From QHXN01 sp032162705 (GTDB lineage: Bacteria; Acidobacteriota; Blastocatellia; Pyrinomonadales; Pyrinomonadaceae): DNA of 64,000 bases. The notes beneath the pieces are model-generated. The model was not told the origin of the DNA. It made no database searches and was given only the letters and a program-made list of their open reading frames with translations. Position 1 is the first letter of the stretch. The number at the start of each line of letters is the position of its first letter. Position numbers and translations under genes: made by a program. Location: positions 1 through 64,000 of the forward strand of contig JAVRON010000097.1 of the NCBI GenBank assembly GCA_032162705.1, read 5' to 3'. Below are positions 42,884 to 51,779 of the stretch, one piece after another.

Positions 42884-45622
42884 ATGAAATGTCCTGCCTG
42901 CACGCAAGAGATCGCCGAAGAGAGCGTGTCGTGTCCCTCATGCGGCGCTGACCTTAAAGACTCCTACGCCAAGACGCAAATTCTGCCCGACGACTCGAAG
43001 CCGTTGCGCACGGGCCGGACTTCGCCACCGAGCCGTAAGCCTTCCACGCCTTCGAGACACACGGGCGCGCACACGATCTCCGACTCGCTCGACCATGCGC
43101 GCTTCGTCTCGGGCACGATCCTGAATGAGCGGTATCGAGTTGTCGGCCTCCTCGGGCGCGGCGGGATGGGCGAGGTCTATCGCGCCGAAGACCTGACGCT
43201 GGAGCAGTCCGTCGCGCTGAAGTTTCTGCCCGAGGCGCTTTCGGCGGACGGCGCGGCGCTCGCACGCTTCCATCGCGAAGTGAGAGTCGCGCGGCAAATC
43301 TCGCATCGCAACGTCTGCCGCGTCTACGACATCGCCGAGACCGAAGGGATGCACTTCCTTTCGATGGAGTACATACGCGGCGAGGAGCTTTCGTCGGTGC
43401 TGAAGCGCTTCGGGCGGCTGCCTGTGGACAAGGCCACCGAAATCGCGCGGCAGATTTGTGCGGGGCTTGCCGCCGCGCACTCCGCCGACGTGCTTCACCG
43501 CGACCTCAAGCCCGCCAACGTGATGATCGACGAGAACGGCGACGTACGCATTACGGACTTCGGGCTGGCGGGGTTGATGGAGGAGTTCGGCGCGGGCGCG
43601 GCGCTCGAAGGCACGCCCGAATATATGTCGCCCGAGCAGTTAGCCGGGCGCGAACTGACGGCGCGCAGCGACATCTATTCGCTCGGTCTCGTCCTCTACG
43701 AAATCTACACGGGGCGCAAGGCGTTCTCGGCGCACACGCTGACGGAAATCCTTCGGCTGCGTAAGACCGTCTCGATGCCGGAGAGTCTCTCTTCAATCGT
43801 GAAGGACGTTGACCCGCTCGTCGAGCGCGTCATCGAGCGCTGTCTGGCGGTCGAGCCGCACGAGCGTCCTTCGTCTGCGTTGCAGGTCGCGGCGGCGCTA
43901 CCGGGCGGCGATCCTCTGGCGGCTGCGCTTGCCGCGGGCGAGACGCCTTCGCCCGAGATGGTGGCCGCCGCGCCGAAGCAGGGAAGCCTGCGTCCAGCGG
44001 TCGCCATCGCGCTGCTCCTGTCCACGCTCGCGGCGCTCATGCTCTGCCTGTTTCTCTCCGATAAGGCGCTGCTGCACCGGCGTGTGCCTTTGGAGAAGTC
44101 CGCACAGGGATTGAAGGAGCGCGCGGGTGAGATTCTCAGGCGGTTCGGCTACGACGCGGCGACCGACAACGCATACGGCTTCGGCGTGAACACCGAATAC
44201 CTGAATCACGTCAGGGAGACGGATAAGTCGCCCGCGCGTTGGGAAAGGTTGAAGACGGCCCGGCCCGTCGGCATCTGGTTCTGGTACAGGCAGAGTCCAC
44301 GCTATCTCGTGTCGTTCAACAAAGAGGAAGTGACGGCCCTCGACCCGCCGCACACCGTTGCGGGGATGACGGGTCTCTCGCTCGACGGGTCGGGCCATTT
44401 GCTAACTTTCTACGGTGTCCCGCCGCAGACCGTCGAGACTACCGACGCGCCCGGCTTCGATTGGTCGAGGCTTTTTACGGAAGCGGGGCTTGACCCGGCA
44501 GACTTCCATCCGACCGAGCCGCGCTGGACTCCTGCGCAGCCCTTCGACGAGCGTGCGGCGTGGGAGGGGCATCATCCGGGACAGCCCGACAGCCCCATCC
44601 GCGTCGAGGCCGCGGCCTTTCAAGGCAAGCCCGTCAGCTTCCAGATCGTCAACCCCTGGACGAGAGCCGCGCGCGACGAGCAGGCACAGATGGGCGCGAG
44701 CCAGCGCGCCATACAGGCCCTCATCATCCTCATCTTCTTCGTGATCCTGATCGGCGGGGCGATGCTCGCGCGCCACAACCTGCGGCTTGGCCGCGGCGAC
44801 CGCAGAGGCGCGTTCCGTCTCGCCGCGTTCGTCCTGATCGCGGAGACGGTGGCGTGGCTGACGGCATCGCACCACGTCCCCAATCTCTCCGGCGAGTTCG
44901 GCATGTTTCTGGTGAGCCTTGCGTATACGCTGCTGCTCACGTCTGTACTGTGGCTCGTTTACATCGCCATCGAGCCGTTCGTGCGCAGGCGTTGGCCGGG
45001 CATCATCATCTCCTGGAACCGTCTGCTGGCGGGCGACTACGGCGACCCGCTCGTGGGGCGCGACCTTCTGCTCGGCGCTCTCTTCGGCTTCGCGTCAGTG
45101 CTTGTCAGTTGCCTGTCGGTGCTTGTTCCGCAGTGGTTGGGGATGTCTGCCACGACGCCGCCCGCCACGAGCCTGACCGGGTTGGAGGGGACGCAGTACG
45201 CCGCAGCCCTTCTCGCCGCACAGGCGATTGACGCGCTTATCGGGCCGTCGGTGCTCCTGTTCCTGTTTCTGATCTTCTCCATCGTGCTGCGCAGGCGTTG
45301 GGTCGCCGCCGGGGTGCTCTTCCTCGTCATCACGCTGCTCGGTGCTCAGTCGGGCGAGCACCCGTCTATCGACTGGCTGTTCGCGATGGCGAGCGCCGCG
45401 CTGACGCTCTTCGTCCTGTTGCGTCTCGGGCTGCTGGCGGCGGTCTTCATGCAGTTCTTCGCCAGCGCGTTTTACATCTTTCCGATGACCACGGACTTCT
45501 CCGCATGGTACGCGGGCACGACCATCGTCGCCGTCGCCGTCATCGTCGCGCTCGTGCTCTACGGCTTCCGCACCTCGCTCGCCGGGCAGCGTCTATTCAC
45601 CGGCTCACTGGTCGAGGATTGA
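42884..45622 (+). CDS. Ser/Thr protein kinase fused to a zinc ribbon and a polytopic membrane domain
   Basis: A 912-residue PknB-type kinase. ATG 42884 starts MKCPACTQEIAEESVSCPSCG, a zinc ribbon (Cys3, 6, 17, 20). The kinase domain covers about 84-345: GRGGMGEVY loop, Lys113, HRDLKPAN (205-212), DFG (225-227) and SPE (249-251), so it should be active. After a first membrane helix (about 375-397) comes an extracytoplasmic domain of about 210 residues and then eight or so further helices (about 610-905), resembling acidobacterial kinase-membrane fusions. The membrane part may sense or transport; nothing identifies a ligand. Confidence 0.85.
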   Translation: MKCPACTQEIAEESVSCPSCGADLKDSYAKTQILPDDSKPLRTGRTSPPSRKPSTPSRHTGAHTISDSLDHARFVSGTILNERYRVVGLLGRGGMGEVYRAEDLTLEQSVALKFLPEALSADGAALARFHREVRVARQISHRNVCRVYDIAETEGMHFLSMEYIRGEELSSVLKRFGRLPVDKATEIARQICAGLAAAHSADVLHRDLKPANVMIDENGDVRITDFGLAGLMEEFGAGAALEGTPEYMSPEQLAGRELTARSDIYSLGLVLYEIYTGRKAFSAHTLTEILRLRKTVSMPESLSSIVKDVDPLVERVIERCLAVEPHERPSSALQVAAALPGGDPLAAALAAGETPSPEMVAAAPKQGSLRPAVAIALLLSTLAALMLCLFLSDKALLHRRVPLEKSAQGLKERAGEILRRFGYDAATDNAYGFGVNTEYLNHVRETDKSPARWERLKTARPVGIWFWYRQSPRYLVSFNKEEVTALDPPHTVAGMTGLSLDGSGHLLTFYGVPPQTVETTDAPGFDWSRLFTEAGLDPADFHPTEPRWTPAQPFDERAAWEGHHPGQPDSPIRVEAAAFQGKPVSFQIVNPWTRAARDEQAQMGASQRAIQALIILIFFVILIGGAMLARHNLRLGRGDRRGAFRLAAFVLIAETVAWLTASHHVPNLSGEFGMFLVSLAYTLLLTSVLWLVYIAIEPFVRRRWPGIIISWNRLLAGDYGDPLVGRDLLLGALFGFASVLVSCLSVLVPQWLGMSATTPPATSLTGLEGTQYAAALLAAQAIDALIGPSVLLFLFLIFSIVLRRRWVAAGVLFLVITLLGAQSGEHPSIDWLFAMASAALTLFVLLRLGLLAAVFMQFFASAFYIFPMTTDFSAWYAGTTIVAVAVIVALVLYGFRTSLAGQRLFTGSLVED

Positions 45623-45696
45623 AGTCCCACGACAAGTTTGCCGCTTGAGTGCAGCCAAACGTCCGACAATAAAGAAGCGGCGCGGCAGACTCGAAA

Positions 45697-45750
45697 TAAA
45701 AAAAGCGGCGCAGCAGACTCACACGCGAGTCTGCTGCGTCTCTTCTTTTC
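45697..45750. terminator. Bidirectional terminator
   Basis: A 12-bp perfect stem (45709-45720 with 45727-45738) flanked by an A-run on the left (T-run on the minus strand) and TCTTCTTTT on the right, between converging genes. The left arm is also directly repeated at about 45672-45692. Confidence 0.85.
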
Positions 45751-45776
45751 ACACGGATATTTTTATGACCGGCAGA

Positions 45777-46286
45777 CTAACGACGCACGTTGTAGCTGAC
45801 GATTCTCAGGTTTAGTCTCTTCTGCTCCTCTCTATTAAGAGCTTCAGCTTCAAGCTCCGCTTTCTTAATCCTCTCTTCTTCAGCTTTACGCTCTCTCTTC
45901 TCGGCGCTCGCCGGGATATAGACGCCGACCCCGCCCATGATGGTCGAGAACGCGAAGAGCCACCAGAGAGAGAAGGCGCTCGTAATGCCGAGCGGCGGAT
46001 ACGCGTTCAGCAGAAATATCTCTGTGGCAGCCGCAAGACCCAGCGCCAACTGTAAGCTCCCGCCAAGTTTCGATAACCTGTTTCTGTCGCCATTCTGCGC
46101 CGCTATCGCAAAGAAGATAAGCCCGAAAGCCATGCACAGTAAGTATAAGAGCCAGAGCGCACGTTCCGGGCTTGGCGGGAAGATACCGACGGACTGGGGA
46201 ATGCCGAGAGGGAGTAAGAGAAGCGTGACGGCTGCGAGCAGTCCCAATGTCAGTAAGAGGATGGCGATAGTTCTAAGGATAGGCAT
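45777..46286 (-). CDS. Four-helix membrane protein with charged tail
   Basis: A 169-residue protein with four membrane helices (about 5-28, 44-64, 78-95, 102-122) and a charged C-terminal helix (EKRERKAEEERIKKAELEAEAL) that may form a coiled coil in the cytoplasm. A strong AGGAG lies 6 nt before the ATG. Base composition is less GC-rich than its neighbours. No family recognised. Confidence 0.65.
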   Translation of the reverse strand: MPILRTIAILLLTLGLLAAVTLLLLPLGIPQSVGIFPPSPERALWLLYLLCMAFGLIFFAIAAQNGDRNRLSKLGGSLQLALGLAAATEIFLLNAYPPLGITSAFSLWWLFAFSTIMGGVGVYIPASAEKRERKAEEERIKKAELEAEALNREEQKRLNLRIVSYNVRR

Positions 46287-46627
46287 TGTTCTCCTTTAAG
46301 CCGCTCGATGAGAGTCGCATCACGCCGGTCATCATTAGCAAATATCAAGCGAGCCACGCTGACGGCTCGCGGGTTGATGAAAAGGTTTCGTGAGGCTAAC
46401 AAGTGACTGCTCTTGTCAGCAGGACAACGCGGCCACGCGGTATGCGTGCAAGATATTCTTCCGGTTGGTTGGGTGTCAACAGGAAAATGTTTGGACGAGT
46501 TCGTTTCATTCGGTGAGAATTTGCTCCGTCACACGGCGCTTTTGAAGTTGGCGGGGCGCGGGTGGAAATGTCCGCGCCCCCTTTTTAAAGCCGGTTCGCC
46601 GCCGTGCCCACGAACCGGGTGTGATGG
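46287..46627. other. Intergenic region with an orphan plus-strand terminator
   Basis: No protein gene seen. A terminator-like hairpin at 46553-46587 faces the plus strand although no plus-strand gene lies upstream, so a short plus-strand transcript is possible. Confidence 0.35.
46553..46587 (+). terminator. Terminator-like hairpin without an upstream gene
   Basis: GGGGCGCGG (46553-46561) pairs perfectly with CCGCGCCCC (46572-46580) and is followed by five T residues. Confidence 0.65.
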
Positions 46628-47320
46628 TTATGTCTGCGTGGGCGTCTGCGGCGCTGGTGGAGTGCCGCCGCCGGGTTTCGTGCGGGCGGTATGTTCGATG
46701 TGGCGCGCGCTCTCCCACGCGGCGAGTTTGGCGGGGTCGTCGCGATACTTGTTGCGGACGATGGTGTCGAGCCGGTCTATCTCGTCATCGACGTGCCGCA
46801 GAGACTCTTTGATGGCGGCGTTCGTGTTGACGCGCGTGCCCGTGCTTCTGTTCTGGCTTGTGATGTGCTGGTCGAGCGCGTCGGCGTTCGCGCTCAGGCG
46901 GTCGATGAAGTCAGCGGGCAGGTCGTACTCGATGAAGAGCGACTTGAGCGGGAGCGCCGCCTCTGCGAACGAGCGCGCGACGGCGATGAGCGTCTGGTCG
47001 CTGTGGTCTGGCGGCGTGCGCGGGAAGCTGCCTTTCACATCGGGGCGGTCGCGGCTGGCGATCTCCGCCGTGTCGCAGACGGCGGCGATTTGCGTGCGTA
47101 GCGTCTCGCGCACGTCGTGGCGTCCGACGGAGCCTTGCCGGTGCGTGCTCATGCTCGTCGCCTTCGTCACGTCGAGCGCCGCGAGTTTGTCGATTTCGGT
47201 CTTTAAGCGTGCGAAGGATTCGCCGCCCTTACTGTTGGAAGGGAAGTCCGAGGCGTTGGGCGTGATGAAGGCCAGCACGCGTGAGCCGCGCTCGAACCGC
47301 CCGCGCTGTTTGTCGTTCAT
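46628..47320 (-). CDS. Conserved hypothetical helical protein
   Basis: A 230-residue soluble protein, largely helical, starting MNDKQRGRFERGSRVLAFITPNASDFP and containing GSVGRHDVRETLRTQIAAVCDTAE and FIEYDLPADFIDRLSANADALDQHI. I recall this type of protein as frequent in acidobacterial genomes without known function; that recollection is not checked. The tail is Pro/Thr-rich. The 21-bp repeat array lies just upstream of its start. Confidence 0.7.
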   Translation of the reverse strand: MNDKQRGRFERGSRVLAFITPNASDFPSNSKGGESFARLKTEIDKLAALDVTKATSMSTHRQGSVGRHDVRETLRTQIAAVCDTAEIASRDRPDVKGSFPRTPPDHSDQTLIAVARSFAEAALPLKSLFIEYDLPADFIDRLSANADALDQHITSQNRSTGTRVNTNAAIKESLRHVDDEIDRLDTIVRNKYRDDPAKLAAWESARHIEHTARTKPGGGTPPAPQTPTQT

Positions 47321-47982
47321 GGATTTATCTCCTTGAGTGTGAAGGGAAGGAACACGTGTGAATGTCCTCCCGGTGGGTCGAAAGGGTCGAGGTTAACGTT
47401 ATCGAGGGCGCGAATTATACTCCGTTTCGCCCCGCGCACAATACAAATTCACACGCGCCGCCACCCGTCCGCACCGACACGTCCCCGGCACACACCGCCA
47501 CAGACTTTTCCACACCGATACGGACTTTTCCACACCGCCACAGACTTTTCCACACCGCCACAGACTTTTCACACGCTGATACGGGCTTTTCCACACCGCC
47601 ACGGACTTTTCCACGCCAATACGGCCCCGGTGCATGTCAATATGACATAAGCACACGCCGCCACGGCATCGGAACACACTAATATGGCGTCGGAACACGC
47701 CGCCACAGCACCGGAACGCACGAATACGTGTACGGCACACGCCGCCACGGACTTTTCCACGCTGATACGGCGTTGGAGCACGCTAATACGGCTCCGGTGC
47801 ATGCCGCTACGGCATCGGCACACGTCATTACGGCGTCGGAACACACTGCTACGGCGTCGAAACGCTGCGCGCCGGGGTTTGATATGCCGCTTTCGGGTTT
47901 GACTTACCGACACGGTGAGACTGCCGCGCGCCCCCTCGCGTCATGGACGATTGTTTGCCTCCGTGCGTACTGCCGTCCCGCT
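47321..47982. other. Gene-free region dominated by a tandem array
   Basis: Apart from the array at 47490-47875 nothing is recognised. Open frames exist on both strands through the array, but they are by-products of a period divisible by three and lack protein-like composition. Confidence 0.5.
47490..47875. repeat. Degenerate 20-21 bp tandem array with TTTTCCAC[A/G] motifs
   Basis: About eighteen units. The left half has units like ACACCGCCACAGACTTTTCC (20 bp); the right half has units like ACACGCCGCCACGGCATCGGA (21 bp). TTTTCCACA occurs at 47506, 47526, 47546 and 47587, with TTTTCCACG at 47607 and 47753. No unique spacers are present. Confidence 0.85.
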
Positions 47983-48903
47983 TTAAGACCAGCCGCCCCA
48001 CTCGCCGCCCGGCGAGAACTGCGACATGCTTCTCAACTCCTGCTTTAAAGTGATGACCCAGAGCTGTGCGCAGCCGTTGTTCTGCTGCGCCGCCGTCACA
48101 TCGTAGACCTGCGTGTTCGCCCAATTGCTGCTCGACCAGCCGCTCCAACCTCCGCCGGGCGAAATCTGAAGGTCGCTGGTGAGCGTATAGTCCTCCCTGA
48201 TGCCCCAAATCTGCGCGCCGCGCGAGCCTCCCAACTGGCACGCTGCGATGTTCGAGAGCCGAGGCGCGCCGTTCCAGTTCGGGCCAGACCATCCAGTCCA
48301 ATCGCCGCCCGGCGAGGTCTGCCAGCAACTCCAAAGTTGCTGCTTCGTGTCAATCACCCATAACTGCACGCGCCCGTCGTTCTGCTGCGACGCCGTCAAC
48401 TCGATGAACTGCGAATTCTCGGGCGTGGCGGCCCAGCCCTGCCAACCGCTCCATTTGCCGCCCGCGGTTATTTGGTAGCAGGTGACGAGAGAGTAGTCGC
48501 TGGTGATGCCCCAAAGCTGCGCGCCGCGCGAGCCGCCCTGTTGCGACGCACAGACGCGCTTCATCCCCCGCGGCGCGTTGTTCCAGTTGGGCCCAGACCA
48601 CGGCGTCCAATCGCCGCCCGGCGCGGACTGTCCCGTCGTCCAGAGTTGCAGCTTCATGTCGAGCGCGAAGAACTGTACACAGCCGTTGTTCTGCTGCGCC
48701 GCCGCCAGTTCGTAGACCTGCTTCGGGTGTCCCTGACCGGCCCAGTTCGGGCCGAGCCACTGGCTCCACCCGCCACCGGGCGTCACCTGATAGATGGTGT
48801 TAAGAGTGCCGTTGGCCTGTACGCCCCACAGTTGTGCGCCGCGATTGCCGCCCTGCTGCGAGGCCGTGATCTTGGTTAAAGTAGGCGCGTTCTGCCAGGA
48901 CAT
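47983..48903 (-). CDS. Six-repeat beta-propeller lectin-like protein
   Basis: A 306-residue protein of six tandem repeats of about 50 residues, each with an [A/V]QLWG-type strand, a conserved Gln, [S/T]PGG.W..W and, in several repeats, a GPNW end. Odd repeats carry GG.RGAQLWG and even repeats carry NNG or NDG followed by VQLW, so the ancestral unit may be a pair. The layout resembles PLL-type fucose-binding propeller lectins and tectonin-like proteins. ATG 48903 (MSWQNAPTL) has AAGGAG 9 nt upstream; an upstream in-frame start at 49008 is less likely. No signal peptide, so export is unclear. Confidence 0.75.
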   Translation of the reverse strand: MSWQNAPTLTKITASQQGGNRGAQLWGVQANGTLNTIYQVTPGGGWSQWLGPNWAGQGHPKQVYELAAAQQNNGCVQFFALDMKLQLWTTGQSAPGGDWTPWSGPNWNNAPRGMKRVCASQQGGSRGAQLWGITSDYSLVTCYQITAGGKWSGWQGWAATPENSQFIELTASQQNDGRVQLWVIDTKQQLWSCWQTSPGGDWTGWSGPNWNGAPRLSNIAACQLGGSRGAQIWGIREDYTLTSDLQISPGGGWSGWSSSNWANTQVYDVTAAQQNNGCAQLWVITLKQELRSMSQFSPGGEWGGWS

Positions 48904-49029
48904 AAAATGTTTCTCCTTGTTCGCACCGCCGTGCGTGTTGAGTTTGATTGCGTTGTTTGTCGGCGAGGTTTTTGTTTGCGTGTGACCGGCGAACGGCCCG
49001 TGTGTCAATGAAAGAGAGGCCGGCCTTGC

Positions 49030-49638
49030 TCACCAAATCTCTGGCAGACGGAGGACGAAGCCTTTGAGCACGGCCTCGCCCGACAGGCTTTCGGGGTCTT
49101 CGAGCACCTCTGCCTCCTGCGCCCCCGCGCGGTAGACATGAACGCGCCGTCCCTGCGGGTCGATCAGCCACCCGAGCCGCGCGCCGCCTGCGACGTACTC
49201 CTCCATCTTCGACTGCAACTCCGAGAGGCTGTCCGTGGCCGAACGCAACTCGACGACGAAGTCGGGACAGAGCGGAATAAATTTCTCCTTCTGCTGCTCG
49301 GGTAGGTTTTGCCACTGTTCCAGCCTGACCCACGCGGCATCCGGCGAGCGAACGGCTCCGTTAGGAAGCCTGAAGCCTCCGGACGAATCAAACACTAATC
49401 CCGTTCCGGTGCGGTTTGCCCACTCAGACAGGAAATAGATGATCTGTGCATTACGGTGGCTGGTTCGTCCTCCGGTGGGTGACATAATCACTAACTCCCC
49501 CTCCGCCGTGCGCTCAAACCGCAGTTCCCGATTAGACTGAGAAAGCTCATATAGACGCTCGTCAGTTAATTCGACAATGGAGCTTAAATCCATCACCGCT
49601 AGAGTCGAGCTTTCGGGTTGACTCAATATCTTACTCAC
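49030..49638 (-). CDS. Uma2 family (DUF820) PD-(D/E)XK-type protein
   Basis: A 202-residue protein with the Uma2 pattern: LTDERLYELSQSNRELRFERTAEGELVIMSPTGG at the N-terminus, then SPDAAWV, CPDFVVELRSATDSL containing the Asp...Glu-x-Arg catalytic strand, and YVAGGARLGWLIDPQGRRVHVY. Uma2 proteins are PD-(D/E)XK nuclease-fold proteins, very common in cyanobacteria, with unproven role. It lies 38 bp after the EF-G paralogue on the same strand and may be read through. Confidence 0.9.
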   Translation of the reverse strand: MSKILSQPESSTLAVMDLSSIVELTDERLYELSQSNRELRFERTAEGELVIMSPTGGRTSHRNAQIIYFLSEWANRTGTGLVFDSSGGFRLPNGAVRSPDAAWVRLEQWQNLPEQQKEKFIPLCPDFVVELRSATDSLSELQSKMEEYVAGGARLGWLIDPQGRRVHVYRAGAQEAEVLEDPESLSGEAVLKGFVLRLPEIW

Positions 49639-49676
49639 AGTTCTCCTCCGTCAAAACATGAAGGCCCGAGCGCTGT

Positions 49677-51779
49677 CTACTCTTCCTCTTCGGCACGGAT
49701 TCTGCCCTCGGCTCTGGACTGTTCGACGATCTTGTGGGCGATCTGTCCGGGCACGGGGTCGTAGTGCGAGAACTCCATGTGGAAGGAGCCGCGTGCGGCG
49801 GTGATCGAGTTGAGCTTCGACTGGTAGTCGAGCATCTCGGACATCGGAACCTGCGCCTTGACGACCTGATTCTTGCCGCGCATGTCCATCCCCTGCACGC
49901 GCCCTCGCCGCGAGTTGAGATCGCCCATGATGTCGCCGCTCGCCTCGGCGGGCGCGACGACCTCGACATCCATGATCGGCTCAAGGATCGTCGGCTTGAC
50001 CTTCTCGACCGCGTTGCGGAAAGCCTTGCGACCGGCGGCGCGGAAACTATGCTCGTCGGAGTCAACCGTGTGGTACGAGCCATCGATGAGCGTGACCTTG
50101 AAATCGACGAGCGGGTAGCCTGCAATCGCGCCGTGCGATGCGGCCTCGACGATTCCTTTCTCGATGGCGGGGCGGAACTGGTGCGGGACTGAGCCGCCGA
50201 AAATCTTATCCTCGAAGACGAATCCGCCGCCGCGCGGCAGAGGCTCGAAGACGACCTTGCAGTCGCCGAACTGTCCGCGCCCGCCGGTCTGCTTCTTGTG
50301 GCGGCCCTGCACTTCGGCGCGCGCCGTGATCGTCTCCTTGTAAGGAACCTTCGGCGGGTGGAGCGCCACTTCGACGTGGTAGCGGTTCTTCAGCTTCTCG
50401 ACGACGGTCTCGATGTGGAGCTGGCCCGAGCCGGAGAGCAGGAACTCTTTCGTCTGCGCGTCGCGGTCGAAATGGAGCGAGGGGTCTTCTTCCAAAATCT
50501 TGTGGAGCGCGACGCTGATCTTCTCTTCGTCCTGTCGCGACTTCGGCTCGATGGCGAAGGAGATGGCGGCCTCCGGATACTCGATGGGGTCGTAGACGAC
50601 CGCCGCGGCCCTGTCCGAGAGAGTGTCGCCGGTCTGCGTCTCCTTTAGTTTGACGACGGCGATGATGTCGCCCGCGCTGGCCTCGTCTATCTTGTCGAGC
50701 TGCTTGCCCTGCATCGAGTGAAGCGCGCCGAGACGTTCGGTCGCGCCGCGTGTAGTGTTCTGCACGCTGGCATCGGGTTTGACGTGGCCGCTGATGATCT
50801 TCATCACGTTGATGCGCCCGGCGAAAGGGTCTGCGACGGTGCGGAAGACGTAGGCCGAGAAAGGCTCTTCCGGGTGATAGCCGCGTGTGACTTCCGCCGC
50901 GCCCTCGTCGAGGCTCGCCTTGCCGTGCTCCTGTGCGTGTGTGTCGGGCGCGGGCGCGTAGTCGATGATGCCGTCGAGGAGCTGCTGCAACCCGACGAGC
51001 GACAGGGAAGAGACGGCGAAGACGGGGCAGAGGCGCGAGGCGGCGATGGCCCGACTGATGTTCGGGATGATGTCCGCCTCTTCGAGCGTGCCGTTCTCAA
51101 GCCACTTCTCCATGAGCGAGTCGTCCGACTCGGCGATGACTTCGACGAGTCGCTCGCGCTCGCGCTCGACGACCTCGCGCCCCGTCTCGGGGATGGGAAC
51201 CTCTTTGGCCTTGCCAGCAGAGTCGTACTCGTATGCCTTCATGTGGACGACATCGACGACGCCGCGGAAGTTCATCTCCTGCCCGATGGGGAGTGTGAAG
51301 GGGACGATGGCGCGGCTGAAGGTGTTGCGTGCACTGTCGAGCGCCGAGCCGAAGTCCGCACGTTCCTTGTCGAGCTTTGTGACGACCAGCATGCGCGGCG
51401 TGATGAACTCGTTGGCGAAGGCCCAGGTCTTCTCCGTGCCGACCTCGACGCCGGTCACGCCATCGACGACGACGAGCGCACAGTCGGCGACGCGCAAGGC
51501 GGGGCGCGCGTGCGGGACGAAGGCCGAGAAGCCGGGCGTGTCGATAAGGTTGACCTTGTGTTCGCGCCACTCGCAGTGCGCGAGCTGGTTGTTGAGCGTG
51601 ATCTTGCGTGCGATGGAGTCTTCGTCGTGGTCGGTGACGGTCGTGCCCTCGTCCACCTTGCCCCAGCGCGGCGTCGCGCCGGAGAGATGCAGGAGCGAGC
51701 TGACGAGCTGCGTCTTGCCCGCGTGGCCGTGGCCGATAACCGCGAGGTTGCGAATCTGGTTGGTTGGATAAGATTTCAT
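49677..51779 (-). CDS. Elongation factor G paralogue (EF-G2 type)
   Basis: A 700-residue translational GTPase with all EF-G domains: G1 GHGHAGKT (16-23), G3 DTPGFSAF, G4 TKLDK in place of the usual NKMD, domain II, domain III (SGSGQLHIETVVEKL), domain IV (GGRGQFGDCKVVFEPL, with HSFRAAGRKAFRNAV) and domain V ending with the EFSHYDPVPGQIAHKIVEQ region. The divergent G1 and G4 fit the second EF-G class found beside canonical FusA in many bacteria. No rpsL/rpsG/tuf genes are near, which also argues against the canonical str operon copy. Role in translocation or recycling is not determined. Confidence 0.9.
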   Translation of the reverse strand: MKSYPTNQIRNLAVIGHGHAGKTQLVSSLLHLSGATPRWGKVDEGTTVTDHDEDSIARKITLNNQLAHCEWREHKVNLIDTPGFSAFVPHARPALRVADCALVVVDGVTGVEVGTEKTWAFANEFITPRMLVVTKLDKERADFGSALDSARNTFSRAIVPFTLPIGQEMNFRGVVDVVHMKAYEYDSAGKAKEVPIPETGREVVERERERLVEVIAESDDSLMEKWLENGTLEEADIIPNISRAIAASRLCPVFAVSSLSLVGLQQLLDGIIDYAPAPDTHAQEHGKASLDEGAAEVTRGYHPEEPFSAYVFRTVADPFAGRINVMKIISGHVKPDASVQNTTRGATERLGALHSMQGKQLDKIDEASAGDIIAVVKLKETQTGDTLSDRAAAVVYDPIEYPEAAISFAIEPKSRQDEEKISVALHKILEEDPSLHFDRDAQTKEFLLSGSGQLHIETVVEKLKNRYHVEVALHPPKVPYKETITARAEVQGRHKKQTGGRGQFGDCKVVFEPLPRGGGFVFEDKIFGGSVPHQFRPAIEKGIVEAASHGAIAGYPLVDFKVTLIDGSYHTVDSDEHSFRAAGRKAFRNAVEKVKPTILEPIMDVEVVAPAEASGDIMGDLNSRRGRVQGMDMRGKNQVVKAQVPMSEMLDYQSKLNSITAARGSFHMEFSHYDPVPGQIAHKIVEQSRAEGRIRAEEEE

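Noticed and set aside
42278..42907. Proline-rich minus-strand frame opposite the RRM gene
   Set aside because: It is the complement of the Gly-rich codons of the RRM tail.
47490..47875. CRISPR array
   Set aside because: The repeat has a 20-21 bp period with no unique spacers, the units drift gradually, and no cas gene is present.
47399..47913. Cys/Arg-rich heptapeptide-repeat proteins encoded by the array
   Set aside because: Open frames occur in several phases and on both strands because a 21-bp unit lacks stops. Composition is not protein-like and no ribosome site decides a start.
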